A stretch of 64,000 nucleotides of DNA from an uncultured Aquimarina sp. (GCF_947492405.1 NZ_CANLMP010000005.1:62001-126000), one strand, 5' to 3'. Numbered from the stretch's first letter, positions 16,493 to 24,187 are shown. Program-made: numbers and translations. The notes: generated by a model from the sequence alone, not told the origin.

Positions 16493-17002
16493 TTACTTCG
16501 ATGCCATTTTTGCGACATTAGCTATCATCTCATTAGATGCCATATTTAGAAACCCATTAAACTGTTCTTCGCTCATTTGAGGATTTTTCATGAACTTCTC
16601 ATAAGTAGAAGTCCAAACGATCATAGACTTTTTGTATCCTAAATCTACTACTTTAAAATTACTTACCACACCTGTTGCAGGAATCCCTTCGACTACTTGA
16701 TAGGTATAACTTCGGTTTGCATCATCAAAGGCAAGAATGTTTTCTTTAAACTTTCCCTTACCATCTGGAGAGGTGCAAACTCTGGACCCGCCAACTCCTT
16801 TGGGGCCGGTAAACTTTACACTAGCTACTTGGCTCGAAAGCTCGTCAATATTATCAAGCTTTCTCAATTCTGCCCAAACGTCATCTGCCGACTGCTCTAC
16901 TACAAGTGTGTTCGTAATCTTTGCATCTGGGTTCTGTGCCTTTATTTGGCTAAATCCAAATATGGCTATCACGAGAACCATTACATTTTTTAATCGTTTC
17001 AT
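16493..17002 (-). CDS. Exported SRPBCC (START-like) protein
   Basis: This 169-residue protein has a signal peptide (1 to about 22, ending IKAQ) and an SRPBCC fold, a curved sheet over a long C-terminal helix that makes a hydrophobic ligand pocket. Recognisable parts are QSADDVWAELRKLDNI at the start of the domain and FKVVDLGYKKSMIVW in the late strands. It is a close paralogue of the product at 21431: both share the NPDA start of the mature protein, VCTSPDGKGKFKEN / VCYTPDKSGFFKEN and the same length. It is divergent from the ECF sigma gene and has the proposed ECF promoter element 27-64 bases upstream of its start. Confidence 0.82.
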   Translation of the reverse strand: MKRLKNVMVLVIAIFGFSQIKAQNPDAKITNTLVVEQSADDVWAELRKLDNIDELSSQVASVKFTGPKGVGGSRVCTSPDGKGKFKENILAFDDANRSYTYQVVEGIPATGVVSNFKVVDLGYKKSMIVWTSTYEKFMKNPQMSEEQFNGFLNMASNEMIANVAKMASK

Positions 17003-17407
17003 CTGTTTAATTTTTTAAGATTATACTACTTAGATTCAATCAAAGATTATGTGTGACGACTTCGAGTGTAGATATTTTAAATGAATTCTCCCAACACCAT
17101 TTCCATCCGGTGAAAAAGTATTGCTTTTACCGCAAATTCAAGATGACTTAGTAACTTGTCAACTCTATTCTGCAATACACCCATATGCGGTAAAAAAAGT
17201 GATTCCTGAAACATTATTGGTAAGAATATATATAAATTAATACTATTAGTAGAAAAGATCATTTTTAAGGACTATTATGTTTTGCGTTCATAATAATTAG
17301 GTTATTTTAAATGAATTGAATTCAGCATATCGATTTATGCGAAAATTTTATTTAAAAAAAGAAATTATAAAAAATAATCAATCAAAGTTGTCACACATCA
17401 TAAAGCA
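17003..17407. other. Divergent regulatory region between SRPBCC and ECF sigma genes
   Basis: This 405-base AT-rich region holds one copy of the bipartite element on each strand (17029-17066 minus, 17381-17418 plus), one for each divergent gene. A 61-codon minus-strand frame at 17077-17262 has no recognisable product. I see nothing else in it. Confidence 0.6.
17029..17066 (-). promoter_or_regulatory. Proposed ECF-sigma promoter element, site 1
   Basis: On the minus strand the site reads CGAAGTCGTCACAC, then 15 bases, then ATCTAA. The ATCTAA part ends 27 bases before the SRPBCC start codon, as expected for a -10 region. Sites 2 (17381) and 3 (24188) show the same two blocks at identical spacing. 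Confidence 0.6.
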
Positions 17408-17418
17408 ATGCATCCAAG
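17381..17418 (+). promoter_or_regulatory. Proposed ECF-sigma promoter element, site 2 (autoregulatory)
   Basis: The site reads CAAAGTTGTCACAC, 15 bases, then ATCCAA at 17412-17417. It lies directly before the ECF sigma gene. Its downstream block covers the first possible ATG (17408), so transcription would start after it and translation at ATG 17435. Confidence 0.6.
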
Positions 17419-17434
17419 TAAAAAGAATACAATT

Positions 17435-18313
17435 ATGGACAACCCTTTTTTAAAAGAATATACGAGCGATAAAACTGATGATCAGTTGGTAACAGAAGCA
17501 CAAAACGGTGATAAAAAAGCTTTAGAAAACCTTATTCTAAAACATCAACCGTACATTTACAATATTGCTTGGAAAATGGTACGTCATCCTTCTGACGCTG
17601 AAGACCTTACTCAGGAAGCAACTATAAAAATTATAACTAACCTAGCTCAATTTAAAGGAAAAAGTTCTTTTAGAACTTGGGCATACCGTATTGTGGCTAA
17701 TCACTTTTTAATGTCAAAAAGGCGACCAAATGAATCTATATTTGAAAGCTTTGATAAAATGGCACAAGGACTGGATATGACACCAGACCATCCACTTACA
17801 GAATTAGAGCAAAAAGAAAATAAAGAATTCATCAAAGAAATGAATTACAGTTGTATGAGTGGTATGCTACTTTGTCTTACAAGAGAGCAACGACTTGTTT
17901 ATATTTTAGGTGAAATGTTTAATGCTGACCATAATATGGGTTCAGAAATTCTAGAAATCTCAAAGGATAATTTTAGACAACGTCTATCGAGAGCACGTAA
18001 GGACATCTTTAATTTTATGAATGAAAAGTGTGGCCTTGTTAATAAAGCAAATCCTTGTCGTTGCCATAAAAAAGTAACTTTTGCTTTAAACAATAAAGTG
18101 ATTGATAGTAAGAACTTGCTTTTTAATCGTGATGAGTTTTCGAAATTTAAAAATGAAATAAAGGGTGATACAGATGATATGATGGAAATTATTGACGAGA
18201 AGTATTCTGAACTTTATGGGCAACTACCTTACAAGAAAGATTTTGATAAGAAAACATTTCTAGAAGATATTGTGAATGATGACCATATCAAAAACTTAAT
18301 GAAACTGAATTAA
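17435..18313 (+). CDS. ECF RNA polymerase sigma factor with long C-terminal extension
   Basis: The protein has sigma region 2 (DDQLVTEAQNGDKKALENL through DAEDLTQEATIKI and FRTWAYRIVANHF) and region 4 (LTREQRLVYILGEMFN ... ISKDNFRQRLSRARKDI). About 100 further residues follow, with the motif NPCRCHKK near the junction and an acidic helical tail. Most ECF factors end after region 4; such extensions replace or assist an anti-sigma factor in groups such as ECF41, and no anti-sigma gene is adjacent here. I chose ATG 17435 (292 residues) because the proposed autoregulatory promoter overlaps ATG 17408. The next gene, a DinB-like protein, overlaps the stop by one base. Confidence 0.85.
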   Translation: MDNPFLKEYTSDKTDDQLVTEAQNGDKKALENLILKHQPYIYNIAWKMVRHPSDAEDLTQEATIKIITNLAQFKGKSSFRTWAYRIVANHFLMSKRRPNESIFESFDKMAQGLDMTPDHPLTELEQKENKEFIKEMNYSCMSGMLLCLTREQRLVYILGEMFNADHNMGSEILEISKDNFRQRLSRARKDIFNFMNEKCGLVNKANPCRCHKKVTFALNNKVIDSKNLLFNRDEFSKFKNEIKGDTDDMMEIIDEKYSELYGQLPYKKDFDKKTFLEDIVNDDHIKNLMKLN

Positions 18314-18834
18314 TGAATTTAATCAAACAAACTTCAGCTATACTAACATTATTATTTACTTCTTGGATGCCTATGACTGCACAACAAAGTACGTTTAAAA
18401 AAGAGTTTCTTAAAAAATGGAAAAACAGCCTTGAGTACACCATTGATGTGGCAAAAAAAATGCCCAAAGAACACTACAGTTACAAACCTATGGCAGATGT
18501 TCGCTCTTTCGGAGAACAACTTGTGCACATTGGGGAAGGAATGGCATATATAGGCAATTCTGCTTTTGATTTTCAGACTATACAACAACCTAATAATACA
18601 AATGATAAGGATGCTATTATCGCTTATTTAAAGAAACAGTACAATGTATTGAGTGATGTTGTTGAAGCTAAGGATCCCCCCTATTTTGAAGAAACTACTT
18701 CATTCTGGGCAGGAAGAATGAGTCGCCGAAAAATTATGAATATCGTTTTTAATCATTGCACCCATCACAGAGCTCAAGCTATTGTGTACTTGCGTATGAA
18801 AGGACTAAAAGTACCTAGTTATATTTCATGGTAG
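18313..18834 (+). CDS. Exported DinB-like protein
   Basis: The 173-residue protein has a signal peptide (to about residue 23, ending MTAQ) and a DinB/YfiT four-helix bundle. The conserved histidines are in LVHIGEGMAYIG and in FNHCTHHRAQAIVYLRM, the latter matching the HHRGQ-type motif with Ala in place of Gly. It ends VPSYISW, like the cytoplasmic paralogue at 19557 (PPSYLGW). Translation is probably coupled to the sigma factor (TAATG overlap), so it should be made with it. It may be a metal-dependent enzyme in the periplasm; the substrate is unknown. Confidence 0.8.
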   Translation: MNLIKQTSAILTLLFTSWMPMTAQQSTFKKEFLKKWKNSLEYTIDVAKKMPKEHYSYKPMADVRSFGEQLVHIGEGMAYIGNSAFDFQTIQQPNNTNDKDAIIAYLKKQYNVLSDVVEAKDPPYFEETTSFWAGRMSRRKIMNIVFNHCTHHRAQAIVYLRMKGLKVPSYISW

Positions 18835-18906
18835 TCATTCTCACGATATACGAGACTTTCTTAGGAATAAACGCATACCTGAATTATTAGATTATTTTAA
18901 AAATTA

Positions 18907-18937
18907 TTTGTGTATCCTACAAATATATCTATATTTG
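18907..18937 (+). promoter_or_regulatory. Promoter of the tetR gene
   Basis: A TTTG box at 18907-18910 is separated by 19 bases from TATATTTG at 18930-18937, an exact fit to the Bacteroidetes TTTG / TAnnTTTG promoter. The TetR operator begins three bases after it. Confidence 0.65.
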
Positions 18938-18940
18938 CAA

Positions 18941-18958
18941 TTAGATAGATCAGTCTAA
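18941..18958. promoter_or_regulatory. TetR-type operator, site 1
   Basis: The 18 bases TTAGATAGATCAGTCTAA match their own reverse complement at 14 positions. The site covers the expected transcription start of the tetR gene, and a close copy occurs at 20021. Confidence 0.6.
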
Positions 18959-18969
18959 TTGATTAAATT

Positions 18970-19551
18970 ATGAACATCAAACATAACAAAGAAGACATTT
19001 TAAGAAAAGGAATGGAGCTTTTTCGTCTTAATGGATATCATAATACAGGAACAAATGAAATTATTAAAGAAGCAGGAATTTCTAGAGGCTCTTTCTATAA
19101 TTTCTTTAAGGACAAGGATGATTTCGGTATACAAGTATTAGATTTTTATGGTGTATGGTCTACTGATTATATGAAACAACTTTTAAATGATAAAAAGCTT
19201 AATCCAAAACAACGGCTGATCAATATGTTTGATGAATTTGTTGAAGGCTATAAAAAAGAAAATTATAAATGGGGTTGCTTATTAATAGGTATGACTCAAG
19301 AACTTGGTCAGATTAACTCGGCATTTACCGAAGCTTGTAATCGAAATTTTGAGAGTTTCTTAAATGTTTTTGAACCTTGTATAAAAGAAGGTCAGCAAGA
19401 TGGTACCATTTCAAAAAATGAAGAGGCAAGAGCATTAGCAATCACCGTGCTTTCTATGTACAATGGAGCTTTAGTATTAATGAAATCAGGGTTACATCAC
19501 GAACCACTTACAGCATTTCAAGGTCAACTCAAATTAATGTTAGCAGTGTAA
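18970..19551 (+). CDS. TetR/AcrR-family transcriptional regulator
   Basis: The 193-residue protein has the TetR DNA-binding domain: an N-terminal helix with ILRKGMELFRLNGYHNTG, then TNEIIKEAGISRGSFYNFFKDKDDF, where the recognition helix is ISRGSFYNFF. The C-terminal ligand and dimer domain contains KWGCLLIGMTQELG; a Cys in this GC motif is shared with NemR-like repressors that sense electrophiles, although this does not prove redox sensing here. It has its own promoter, with an operator-like palindrome at the start point, so it is probably autorepressed. The same site precedes the SRPBCC gene at 20068. Confidence 0.88.
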   Translation: MNIKHNKEDILRKGMELFRLNGYHNTGTNEIIKEAGISRGSFYNFFKDKDDFGIQVLDFYGVWSTDYMKQLLNDKKLNPKQRLINMFDEFVEGYKKENYKWGCLLIGMTQELGQINSAFTEACNRNFESFLNVFEPCIKEGQQDGTISKNEEARALAITVLSMYNGALVLMKSGLHHEPLTAFQGQLKLMLAV

Positions 19552-19556
19552 GTTGT

Positions 19557-19994
19557 ATGAAAAAAGTAGAACTCATAAAAAAATGGAAAGGCAACAAACG
19601 CTATACATTAAAGTTTGTAGAAGCAATGCCGGAAGATGACTATGATTTTAAGCCATCTGATGAAATGAAATCATACAAATCACAATTAAGTCATATTACA
19701 ACTTGGCTACGCACACATAGTCGTTTTGTAACGGGCTTAGAGTTTCCTAAAGTAAAAATGACATCTAAAGAATCAATAAAAGAAGCACTTGTAGTTTTTT
19801 TTGATACTTTTCTTGAGAAAATTGAGACTATGGATGAAAACAAGCTACAAGAAATAGAAGATGTATGGTATGGAAAATCTACTAGATATCAAATAGCAAA
19901 TATAATGGACAATCATTTATCGCATCATAGGGGTCAAATGGTTGTTTATTTAAGACTTAAAAATATAAAGCCCCCTTCCTATTTAGGGTGGTAG
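19557..19994 (+). CDS. DinB-like protein
   Basis: This 145-residue cytoplasmic protein is a compact DinB/YfiT bundle with the metal-site histidines in LSHITTWLRTHS and HLSHHRGQMVVYLRL. It starts 5 bases after tetR, so the regulator and this protein are probably made from one transcript. It resembles the exported copy at 18313, including the C-terminal PPSYLGW, but has no signal peptide. Members of this superfamily often transfer or hydrolyse thiol adducts with a bound divalent metal; the reaction here is not known. Confidence 0.82.
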   Translation: MKKVELIKKWKGNKRYTLKFVEAMPEDDYDFKPSDEMKSYKSQLSHITTWLRTHSRFVTGLEFPKVKMTSKESIKEALVVFFDTFLEKIETMDENKLQEIEDVWYGKSTRYQIANIMDNHLSHHRGQMVVYLRLKNIKPPSYLGW

Positions 19995-20020
19995 ATAGTA
20001 ATATATTTTTTGTTTATCAA

Positions 20021-20037
20021 TTAGACAGACCGATCTA
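20021..20037. promoter_or_regulatory. TetR-type operator, site 2
   Basis: The site reads TTAGACAGACCGATCTA, the same as the tetR-promoter site under the consensus TTAGAYAGAYCRRTCTA. It lies 30 bases before the SRPBCC start codon and 8 bases after a TATTTTTTG stretch that is a near match to the -7 element. Confidence 0.55.
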
Positions 20038-20067
20038 TATAATTAATAATGATTAAAATTTTTAAAA

Positions 20068-20484
20068 ATGAAAAAAACAATTCAAACAGTAAATGAAGTA
20101 AATGCTCCATTAGATAAAGTATGGGCAAAAGTAGGACCAGGAACACATATGGACAAATGGATGCCTATTGTTGAAACCTGTTCCGTAGAAGGTGATAAAC
20201 GTGTATGCACAACACCAGAAGGAGCTACTTTATATGAAACTATTCAGGCAGATAACCAAAATAAAGTTTTTAAATACACTATAGACAAACAAGATTTTAT
20301 GCCTATAAGTGATATTCAGGGTACGATTACACTTAAAGAAAACGGTAATATTACCAATATGCATTGGGATGTGGATTTTGAAATTTCAGAAGAGAATGCT
20401 CCGGCTTTCTCAGAAATAAAGCAAAATATCGAAGGTATTTACCAAATGGCAGCTGCTAGTCTTGCTGACTTTGCTAATGCTTAA
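20068..20484 (+). CDS. Cytoplasmic SRPBCC protein
   Basis: The 138-residue protein has the SRPBCC layout without a signal peptide: TVNEVNAPLDKVWAKVG at the N-terminal strand and helix, MPIVETCSVEG, VCTTPEGATLYETI, and a long C-terminal helix (IKQNIEGIYQMAAASLADFA). Proteins of this fold bind hydrophobic molecules or act as cyclases or lyases. The proposed TetR operator just upstream suggests it is the effector gene of that repressor. It is followed by another SRPBCC gene after a weak hairpin. Confidence 0.82.
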   Translation: MKKTIQTVNEVNAPLDKVWAKVGPGTHMDKWMPIVETCSVEGDKRVCTTPEGATLYETIQADNQNKVFKYTIDKQDFMPISDIQGTITLKENGNITNMHWDVDFEISEENAPAFSEIKQNIEGIYQMAAASLADFANA

Positions 20485-20492
20485 ACAAATTT

Positions 20493-20522
20493 AGCATCGG
20501 CTATGTATTTATAGTCGGTGCT
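20493..20522 (+). terminator. Weak hairpin between two SRPBCC genes
   Basis: An 11-bp imperfect stem (AGCATCGGCTA against TAGTCGGTGCT) encloses an 8-base loop. The T-tract after it is poor, so partial termination or mRNA processing is more likely than full termination. Confidence 0.3.
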
Positions 20523-20539
20523 CTTAAATACATCTGAAA

Positions 20540-21025
20540 ATGATAAATATAACAGTAACACGTACTATGCCTTTTTCAAAAGAAGAAATCTGGGCGGTTC
20601 TTGATGATTTTGAGAATATTCATTTATGGAATCCTGGTTTAACAAGCTCACATTCTACTTCTTTAGAATTGCCTACTGGTAAAGGTGCTCAACGACATTG
20701 CGATTTGACTCCTTTTGGTTCTTTTGAAGAGCGTATTACAGAATATGTCCCCAATGAAAAAATGGTTATCGATATATATGATGGAGCAAAATTGCCACCA
20801 ATTAAAAATATGGGAGCGACAATAGCTTTAACTGAACTTGGAAATCAAACCAATGTATCCTTCACATTCAAGTACGAGACCAAAGGGCTAATGGGTAAGA
20901 TCATGAACCCTATTATGATAAAACCCAAAATGGCGGAAGGCACGGAAAACTTCTTAAAAGGTTTGGAGCATTACCTTAAAAATGGAAAAAAAATAACCAG
21001 ACAAGAACTAAAAAAAGTAAGTTAA
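20540..21025 (+). CDS. Cytoplasmic SRPBCC protein
   Basis: This 161-residue protein begins ITVTRTMPFSKEEIWAVLDDFENIHLWNPGL, the typical first strand and helices of an SRPBCC domain. It continues with RHCDLTPFGSFEERI, VSFTFKYETKGLMGKIM and the C-terminal helix FLKGLEHYLKNG. The segment from GKIMNPIMIKPKM to the last helix is like that of the products at 24316 (GWMIKPKMRK) and 25487, so these form a subgroup. Its stop overlaps the start of the helix-hairpin-helix gene. The ligand is unknown. Confidence 0.82.
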   Translation: MINITVTRTMPFSKEEIWAVLDDFENIHLWNPGLTSSHSTSLELPTGKGAQRHCDLTPFGSFEERITEYVPNEKMVIDIYDGAKLPPIKNMGATIALTELGNQTNVSFTFKYETKGLMGKIMNPIMIKPKMAEGTENFLKGLEHYLKNGKKITRQELKKVS

Positions 21026-21354
21026 TGGGTGTAAATCGCGATGCTGGTATACAAGAGTTAAAAACACTACCACGTGTTGGCAATACCGTTGCGAGTATGC
21101 TTTGGCGTATTGGAATCCATTCCATCAAAGACCTAAGATATCAGAACGCTGAACGCTTATATGACGAATACAATGGGCTAATAGGTAAGACCACAAATAG
21201 GGCATTCCTTTACATAATTAGATGTGGAATTTATGTCTCTTGTACTGAAAAAGGACTACGTGATAAAGAAAAATTACAATGGTTCTATTGGAATGATTTA
21301 AAAAACCCCAAATGTATTAATGAATTAGAAATCATTCAAAACACAGTTGTATAA
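21025..21354 (+). CDS. Helix-hairpin-helix protein of the Cdd1 family
   Basis: The 109-residue protein matches the Cdd1 (pathogenicity locus) family: LKTLPRVGNTVASMLWRIGIHSIKDLRYQNAERLY is a helix-hairpin-helix pair followed by RAFLYIIRCGIYVS. Helix-hairpin-helix elements bind DNA non-specifically, but single-copy Cdd1 proteins are not characterised in detail as far as I know. The start overlaps the preceding SRPBCC stop by one base, a surprising partnership of a DNA-binding-type fold with a ligand-binding protein. Confidence 0.75.
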   Translation: MGVNRDAGIQELKTLPRVGNTVASMLWRIGIHSIKDLRYQNAERLYDEYNGLIGKTTNRAFLYIIRCGIYVSCTEKGLRDKEKLQWFYWNDLKNPKCINELEIIQNTVV

Positions 21355-21381
21355 CAACCAATAATTCAATCAAAAAATGAC

Positions 21382-21395
21382 GCTTTCGCGAAAGC
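21382..21395. repeat. GCTTTCGCGAAAGC palindrome
   Basis: A second perfect copy of the 14-base palindrome, in the spacer before the SRPBCC gene that starts at 21431. An apparent ATG at 21377 would run through it, which is one reason to prefer the later start. Confidence 0.6.
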
Positions 21396-21430
21396 AAAAA
21401 CATAGCAATAATAATTTAATAAATAACAAG

Positions 21431-21943
21431 ATGAAAAACGTAAACATTTTAAACCTGTTAGTAATATTAGTGATGGTATTCGGTTTCAATCAATTGAATG
21501 CGCAAAACCCAGATGCCAGGCTAGTAAAAACTAAAATCGTAAACAAAAGTGCAGATGCTGTTTGGAAAGTCGTACGCGACCTTGAAGCTGTTGCAGAACA
21601 CTCCTCATTAATAGGTAGTTTAACACTTGAAGGAGGAAACCAAGCAGGTGCCATACGCGTGTGCTACACCCCAGACAAATCTGGATTCTTCAAAGAAAAT
21701 ATTATTGCCTTCGATGATGACAAACGTAGTTACTCTTATGCCATCGTAGAAGGGACTCCAACAAAAAACATGATTAACAACTTTAAAGTGGTTGACCTTG
21801 GCTATAACAAGAGTATGATTGTATGGTGGTCAAATTTTGAGGCTTTCATGGAAAACCCTAAAATGACCAAGGAACAATTCATAGGCTTTATGGACAGTAG
21901 CATTGAAGAGTGGACAAGTAATATGGCAGCAGCAGCAAAGTAA
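21431..21943 (+). CDS. Exported SRPBCC protein, paralogue of the one at 16493
   Basis: From ATG 21431 the product has 170 residues with a signal peptide (ending LNAQ) and an SRPBCC domain. It is collinear with the protein encoded at 16493-17002: NPDA at the mature start, KSADAVWKVVRDLEAV, KENIIAFDDDKRSYSYAIVEG and NFKVVDLGYNKSMIVW. An upstream ATG (21377) would add 18 residues encoded by the palindrome and would spoil the signal peptide, so I reject it. No copy of the ECF element is seen directly upstream. A strong terminator follows. Confidence 0.82.
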   Translation: MKNVNILNLLVILVMVFGFNQLNAQNPDARLVKTKIVNKSADAVWKVVRDLEAVAEHSSLIGSLTLEGGNQAGAIRVCYTPDKSGFFKENIIAFDDDKRSYSYAIVEGTPTKNMINNFKVVDLGYNKSMIVWWSNFEAFMENPKMTKEQFIGFMDSSIEEWTSNMAAAAK

Positions 21944-21949
21944 TTATCT

Positions 21950-21986
21950 AAAAAGAGGATGGTTTTAAGCATCCTCTTTTTGTATT
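21950..21986 (+). terminator. Intrinsic terminator
   Basis: A perfect 12-bp stem (21950-21961 with 21970-21981, AAAAAGAGGATG against CATCCTCTTTTT) with an 8-base loop and a T-run. It ends the SRPBCC transcript only 18 bases before the next gene, which must rely on readthrough or on a promoter overlapping the hairpin. Confidence 0.85.
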
Positions 21987-21998
21987 AATCTATTATGT

Positions 21999-23000
21999 AT
22001 GAATATTATTATAAAATTTAATAAAGCAAATGGCCCAAGTGCTTTAGAACATATCAATGAAGAAATACCGATTCCAGAAAAGGATGAAGTTATAGTACAA
22101 ATGAAAGCTGCTGGTCTTAACCGTTCAGAGCATATGTTCGTGAACGGGGTATATGTAATTGCACCGGAATTTCCTTCTAAAATAGGAACTGAAGGAGCTG
22201 GTATTATTCATAATATAGGAGCTAATGTTACTGGCATAAATATCGGTGATGAAGTTTGCATTACCCCTAATATTTTACCTAATGAGTATGGCGTATTGGG
22301 AAAATATATAATTGCACCTAAAGAAGCGATAGTGCCAAAACCAAAAGAAATCACATTTAATGAAGCGGCATCAGTCTGGATGGCGCTGTCTACTGCATAC
22401 TGTGCATTGGTATTAAATGGTGGTCTAGAAAAAAATAAAAAGCAAATTGTAGTCGTTACGGCGGCAAGTAGTGCTATAGGTGCTGCTACTATACAAATGG
22501 CAAAAAGATTTGGGGCAACCGTAATCGCGACTTCAAGAAACTACAACAAGGACTCCTTTCTAAAAGAGAACGGTGCTGATTTCATTATTCATACAAATAC
22601 TGAAAACTTGACCCATGAAATCTTAGAATTCACAAATAATAAAGGCTTTGATATTGCCATTGATTTAGTTCTTGGTGATTTTACAGCTAAACTAGCAGAT
22701 GCAGCAGCACCAGAAGCAACGATTATTGCTGGAGGTCTTTTATCTATGGAAGTGCCCGAAATTCCATTTTTCCCTCTTGTAATGAAAAATTTAAAATTGA
22801 CCAGTTTTCACGTGGTTTTCCATTTGTTTAGAAAACCTGAGGTATTTAAAGAAGCTAGTTTAGAAATACTAGATGGATTAAAAAATAAGCACTATTGGCC
22901 AGTAATAGATAAGGTTTTCACTATGGAACAAGCAACGGAAGCATATCTATATTTAGAAGAAAACAATCAAAAAGGCAAAGTGGTAATTGAAATAAATTAA
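21999..23000 (+). CDS. Zinc-independent medium-chain reductase (quinone oxidoreductase type)
   Basis: The 333 residues form a GroES-like domain (KAAGLNRSEHMFVNGVY, GTEGAGIIHNIG) and a Rossmann domain (VVVTAASSAIGAATIQMAKRFGATVIATSR). The AASSAIG loop replaces the usual GAxGGVG but serves the same phosphate-binding role for NADPH. The structural-zinc cysteine cluster is missing, as in quinone oxidoreductases. It probably reduces quinones or enones. It stands between a terminator and the alpha/beta hydrolase gene on the same strand. Confidence 0.85.
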   Translation: MNIIIKFNKANGPSALEHINEEIPIPEKDEVIVQMKAAGLNRSEHMFVNGVYVIAPEFPSKIGTEGAGIIHNIGANVTGINIGDEVCITPNILPNEYGVLGKYIIAPKEAIVPKPKEITFNEAASVWMALSTAYCALVLNGGLEKNKKQIVVVTAASSAIGAATIQMAKRFGATVIATSRNYNKDSFLKENGADFIIHTNTENLTHEILEFTNNKGFDIAIDLVLGDFTAKLADAAAPEATIIAGGLLSMEVPEIPFFPLVMKNLKLTSFHVVFHLFRKPEVFKEASLEILDGLKNKHYWPVIDKVFTMEQATEAYLYLEENNQKGKVVIEIN

Positions 23001-23076
23001 TGATTTCACTTGTGCTCAAACTTATCCCTTATAATACAATCATATCAAAATTGATGTAAATTATAAAATGTAAACA

Positions 23077-24084
23077 ATGAAAAACGAAATAAAAATTACA
23101 TTGAGGTTATTTATACTACTTTTTAGTGCTTTCGCCATAATCGCTTGTAGTGATGACGATGATAACACGCTAAACGAAGACACCGACAATCAGTTAATAG
23201 CGCAACATCTCGCTAACCTAAATTTTATAGATGTATCTGGAAATACAATGGCATATTTAGATTATGGTCCAGCTGATGGTGAAGTATTACTTCTTATTCA
23301 CAGTATCCCTACATCTTCATTTCTTTATAGAAATGTAGTCCAACAAATTGCAAATCAAAGCGGTTATAGAGTTATAGCTGTGGATTATTTGGGATTCGGA
23401 CAAGGTGATAAACCCGAAACTGCAGGGCTCTACACGCTTACTGCTCAAGCTAATCGAGTCTATGCTTTTACTGATGCTCTGGGTATTGATGATTTTGTAT
23501 TGGGGATGCACGGCATTGGAGGATTCATTGCAACAGAGATGATGAAACAAAGTACAGCCCAAATAAATGGACTTGTCATTGCAGATGCTTCCGCTTGGCT
23601 AGAAGGTGCTACCCCTAGCCCTACCAATGGATTGGTTTTTTCTGGACAGGCTACCGCACAAGAGGTCTGGTCGCAATTAGCAGATTTTGAATTTGCAGAA
23701 TTTACCACTAATGAGTTTTTAGAAATAGGTCTTACAAACGATGCACTTATTACTGAGGAACTTCTTGAAGCATATACCCTACCTGTTAATAATGCTGGAA
23801 CCGCTCAGGCATATATTGATTTTTTTGAGACCATTGGTATCATTTTAGCCGATCCCGAAAGCACAGATTTATTGTTTCAGAACTTTAATAAACCCGTTGC
23901 AATTATATGGGGAGAAGATGATACTTTCTTTGATGTAAATGCCGTAGCAGCAAGATTTGAAGAACAATTTTCCGTACCAGAGAATAGAATAACAATTATT
24001 CCGGACACTGGTTTTTATATTCAGGAAGAAGCACCAACTGAATACATCAATGCCGTTGTACAGTTCTTAGATGAAGCATTCTAA
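23077..24084 (+). CDS. Alpha/beta-hydrolase-fold lipoprotein lacking nucleophile and catalytic His
   Basis: The 335-residue protein has a lipobox IIAC (Cys24), an acidic linker, and a haloalkane-dehalogenase-like fold: HSIPTSSFLYRNV, DYLGFGQGDKP, and WGEDDTFFD near the acid position. The nucleophile elbow reads MHGIGG where active enzymes have GHSMGG or GHDWGG, so Gly146 replaces Ser or Asp. The C-terminal PDTGFYIQEEAP has Phe313 where the catalytic His should be. Two of three catalytic residues are therefore lost while the fold is kept, so this is probably a non-enzymatic ligand-binding protein at the cell surface or in the periplasm. Confidence 0.82.
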   Translation: MKNEIKITLRLFILLFSAFAIIACSDDDDNTLNEDTDNQLIAQHLANLNFIDVSGNTMAYLDYGPADGEVLLLIHSIPTSSFLYRNVVQQIANQSGYRVIAVDYLGFGQGDKPETAGLYTLTAQANRVYAFTDALGIDDFVLGMHGIGGFIATEMMKQSTAQINGLVIADASAWLEGATPSPTNGLVFSGQATAQEVWSQLADFEFAEFTTNEFLEIGLTNDALITEELLEAYTLPVNNAGTAQAYIDFFETIGIILADPESTDLLFQNFNKPVAIIWGEDDTFFDVNAVAARFEEQFSVPENRITIIPDTGFYIQEEAPTEYINAVVQFLDEAF

Positions 24085-24154
24085 GTTCAAAGAGATTACA
24101 ATAGAAAGAATTCCTTAACACACTATACTTTCCCGACAAACTCCCAAGTTGTTT

Positions 24155-24186
24155 AAAAAAACCTGAACTACTGTTCAGGTTTTTTT
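24155..24186 (+). terminator. Intrinsic terminator
   Basis: An 8-bp GC-containing stem (ACCTGAAC 24161-24168 with GTTCAGGT 24173-24180), extended by A:T pairs, has a 4-base loop and six T residues. It ends the transcript of the hydrolase-fold lipoprotein just before ECF-element site 3. Confidence 0.85.
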
Positions 24187-24187
24187 A

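Noticed and set aside
17077..17262. 61-codon minus-strand frame between the SRPBCC and sigma genes
   Set aside because: It has no recognisable motif and lies between two promoter elements; it is probably a chance frame.
21377..21430. Upstream ATG of the SRPBCC gene at 21431
   Set aside because: It would add 18 residues encoded by the GCTTTCGCGAAAGC repeat and hide the signal peptide; the paralogue at 16493 starts at the signal.
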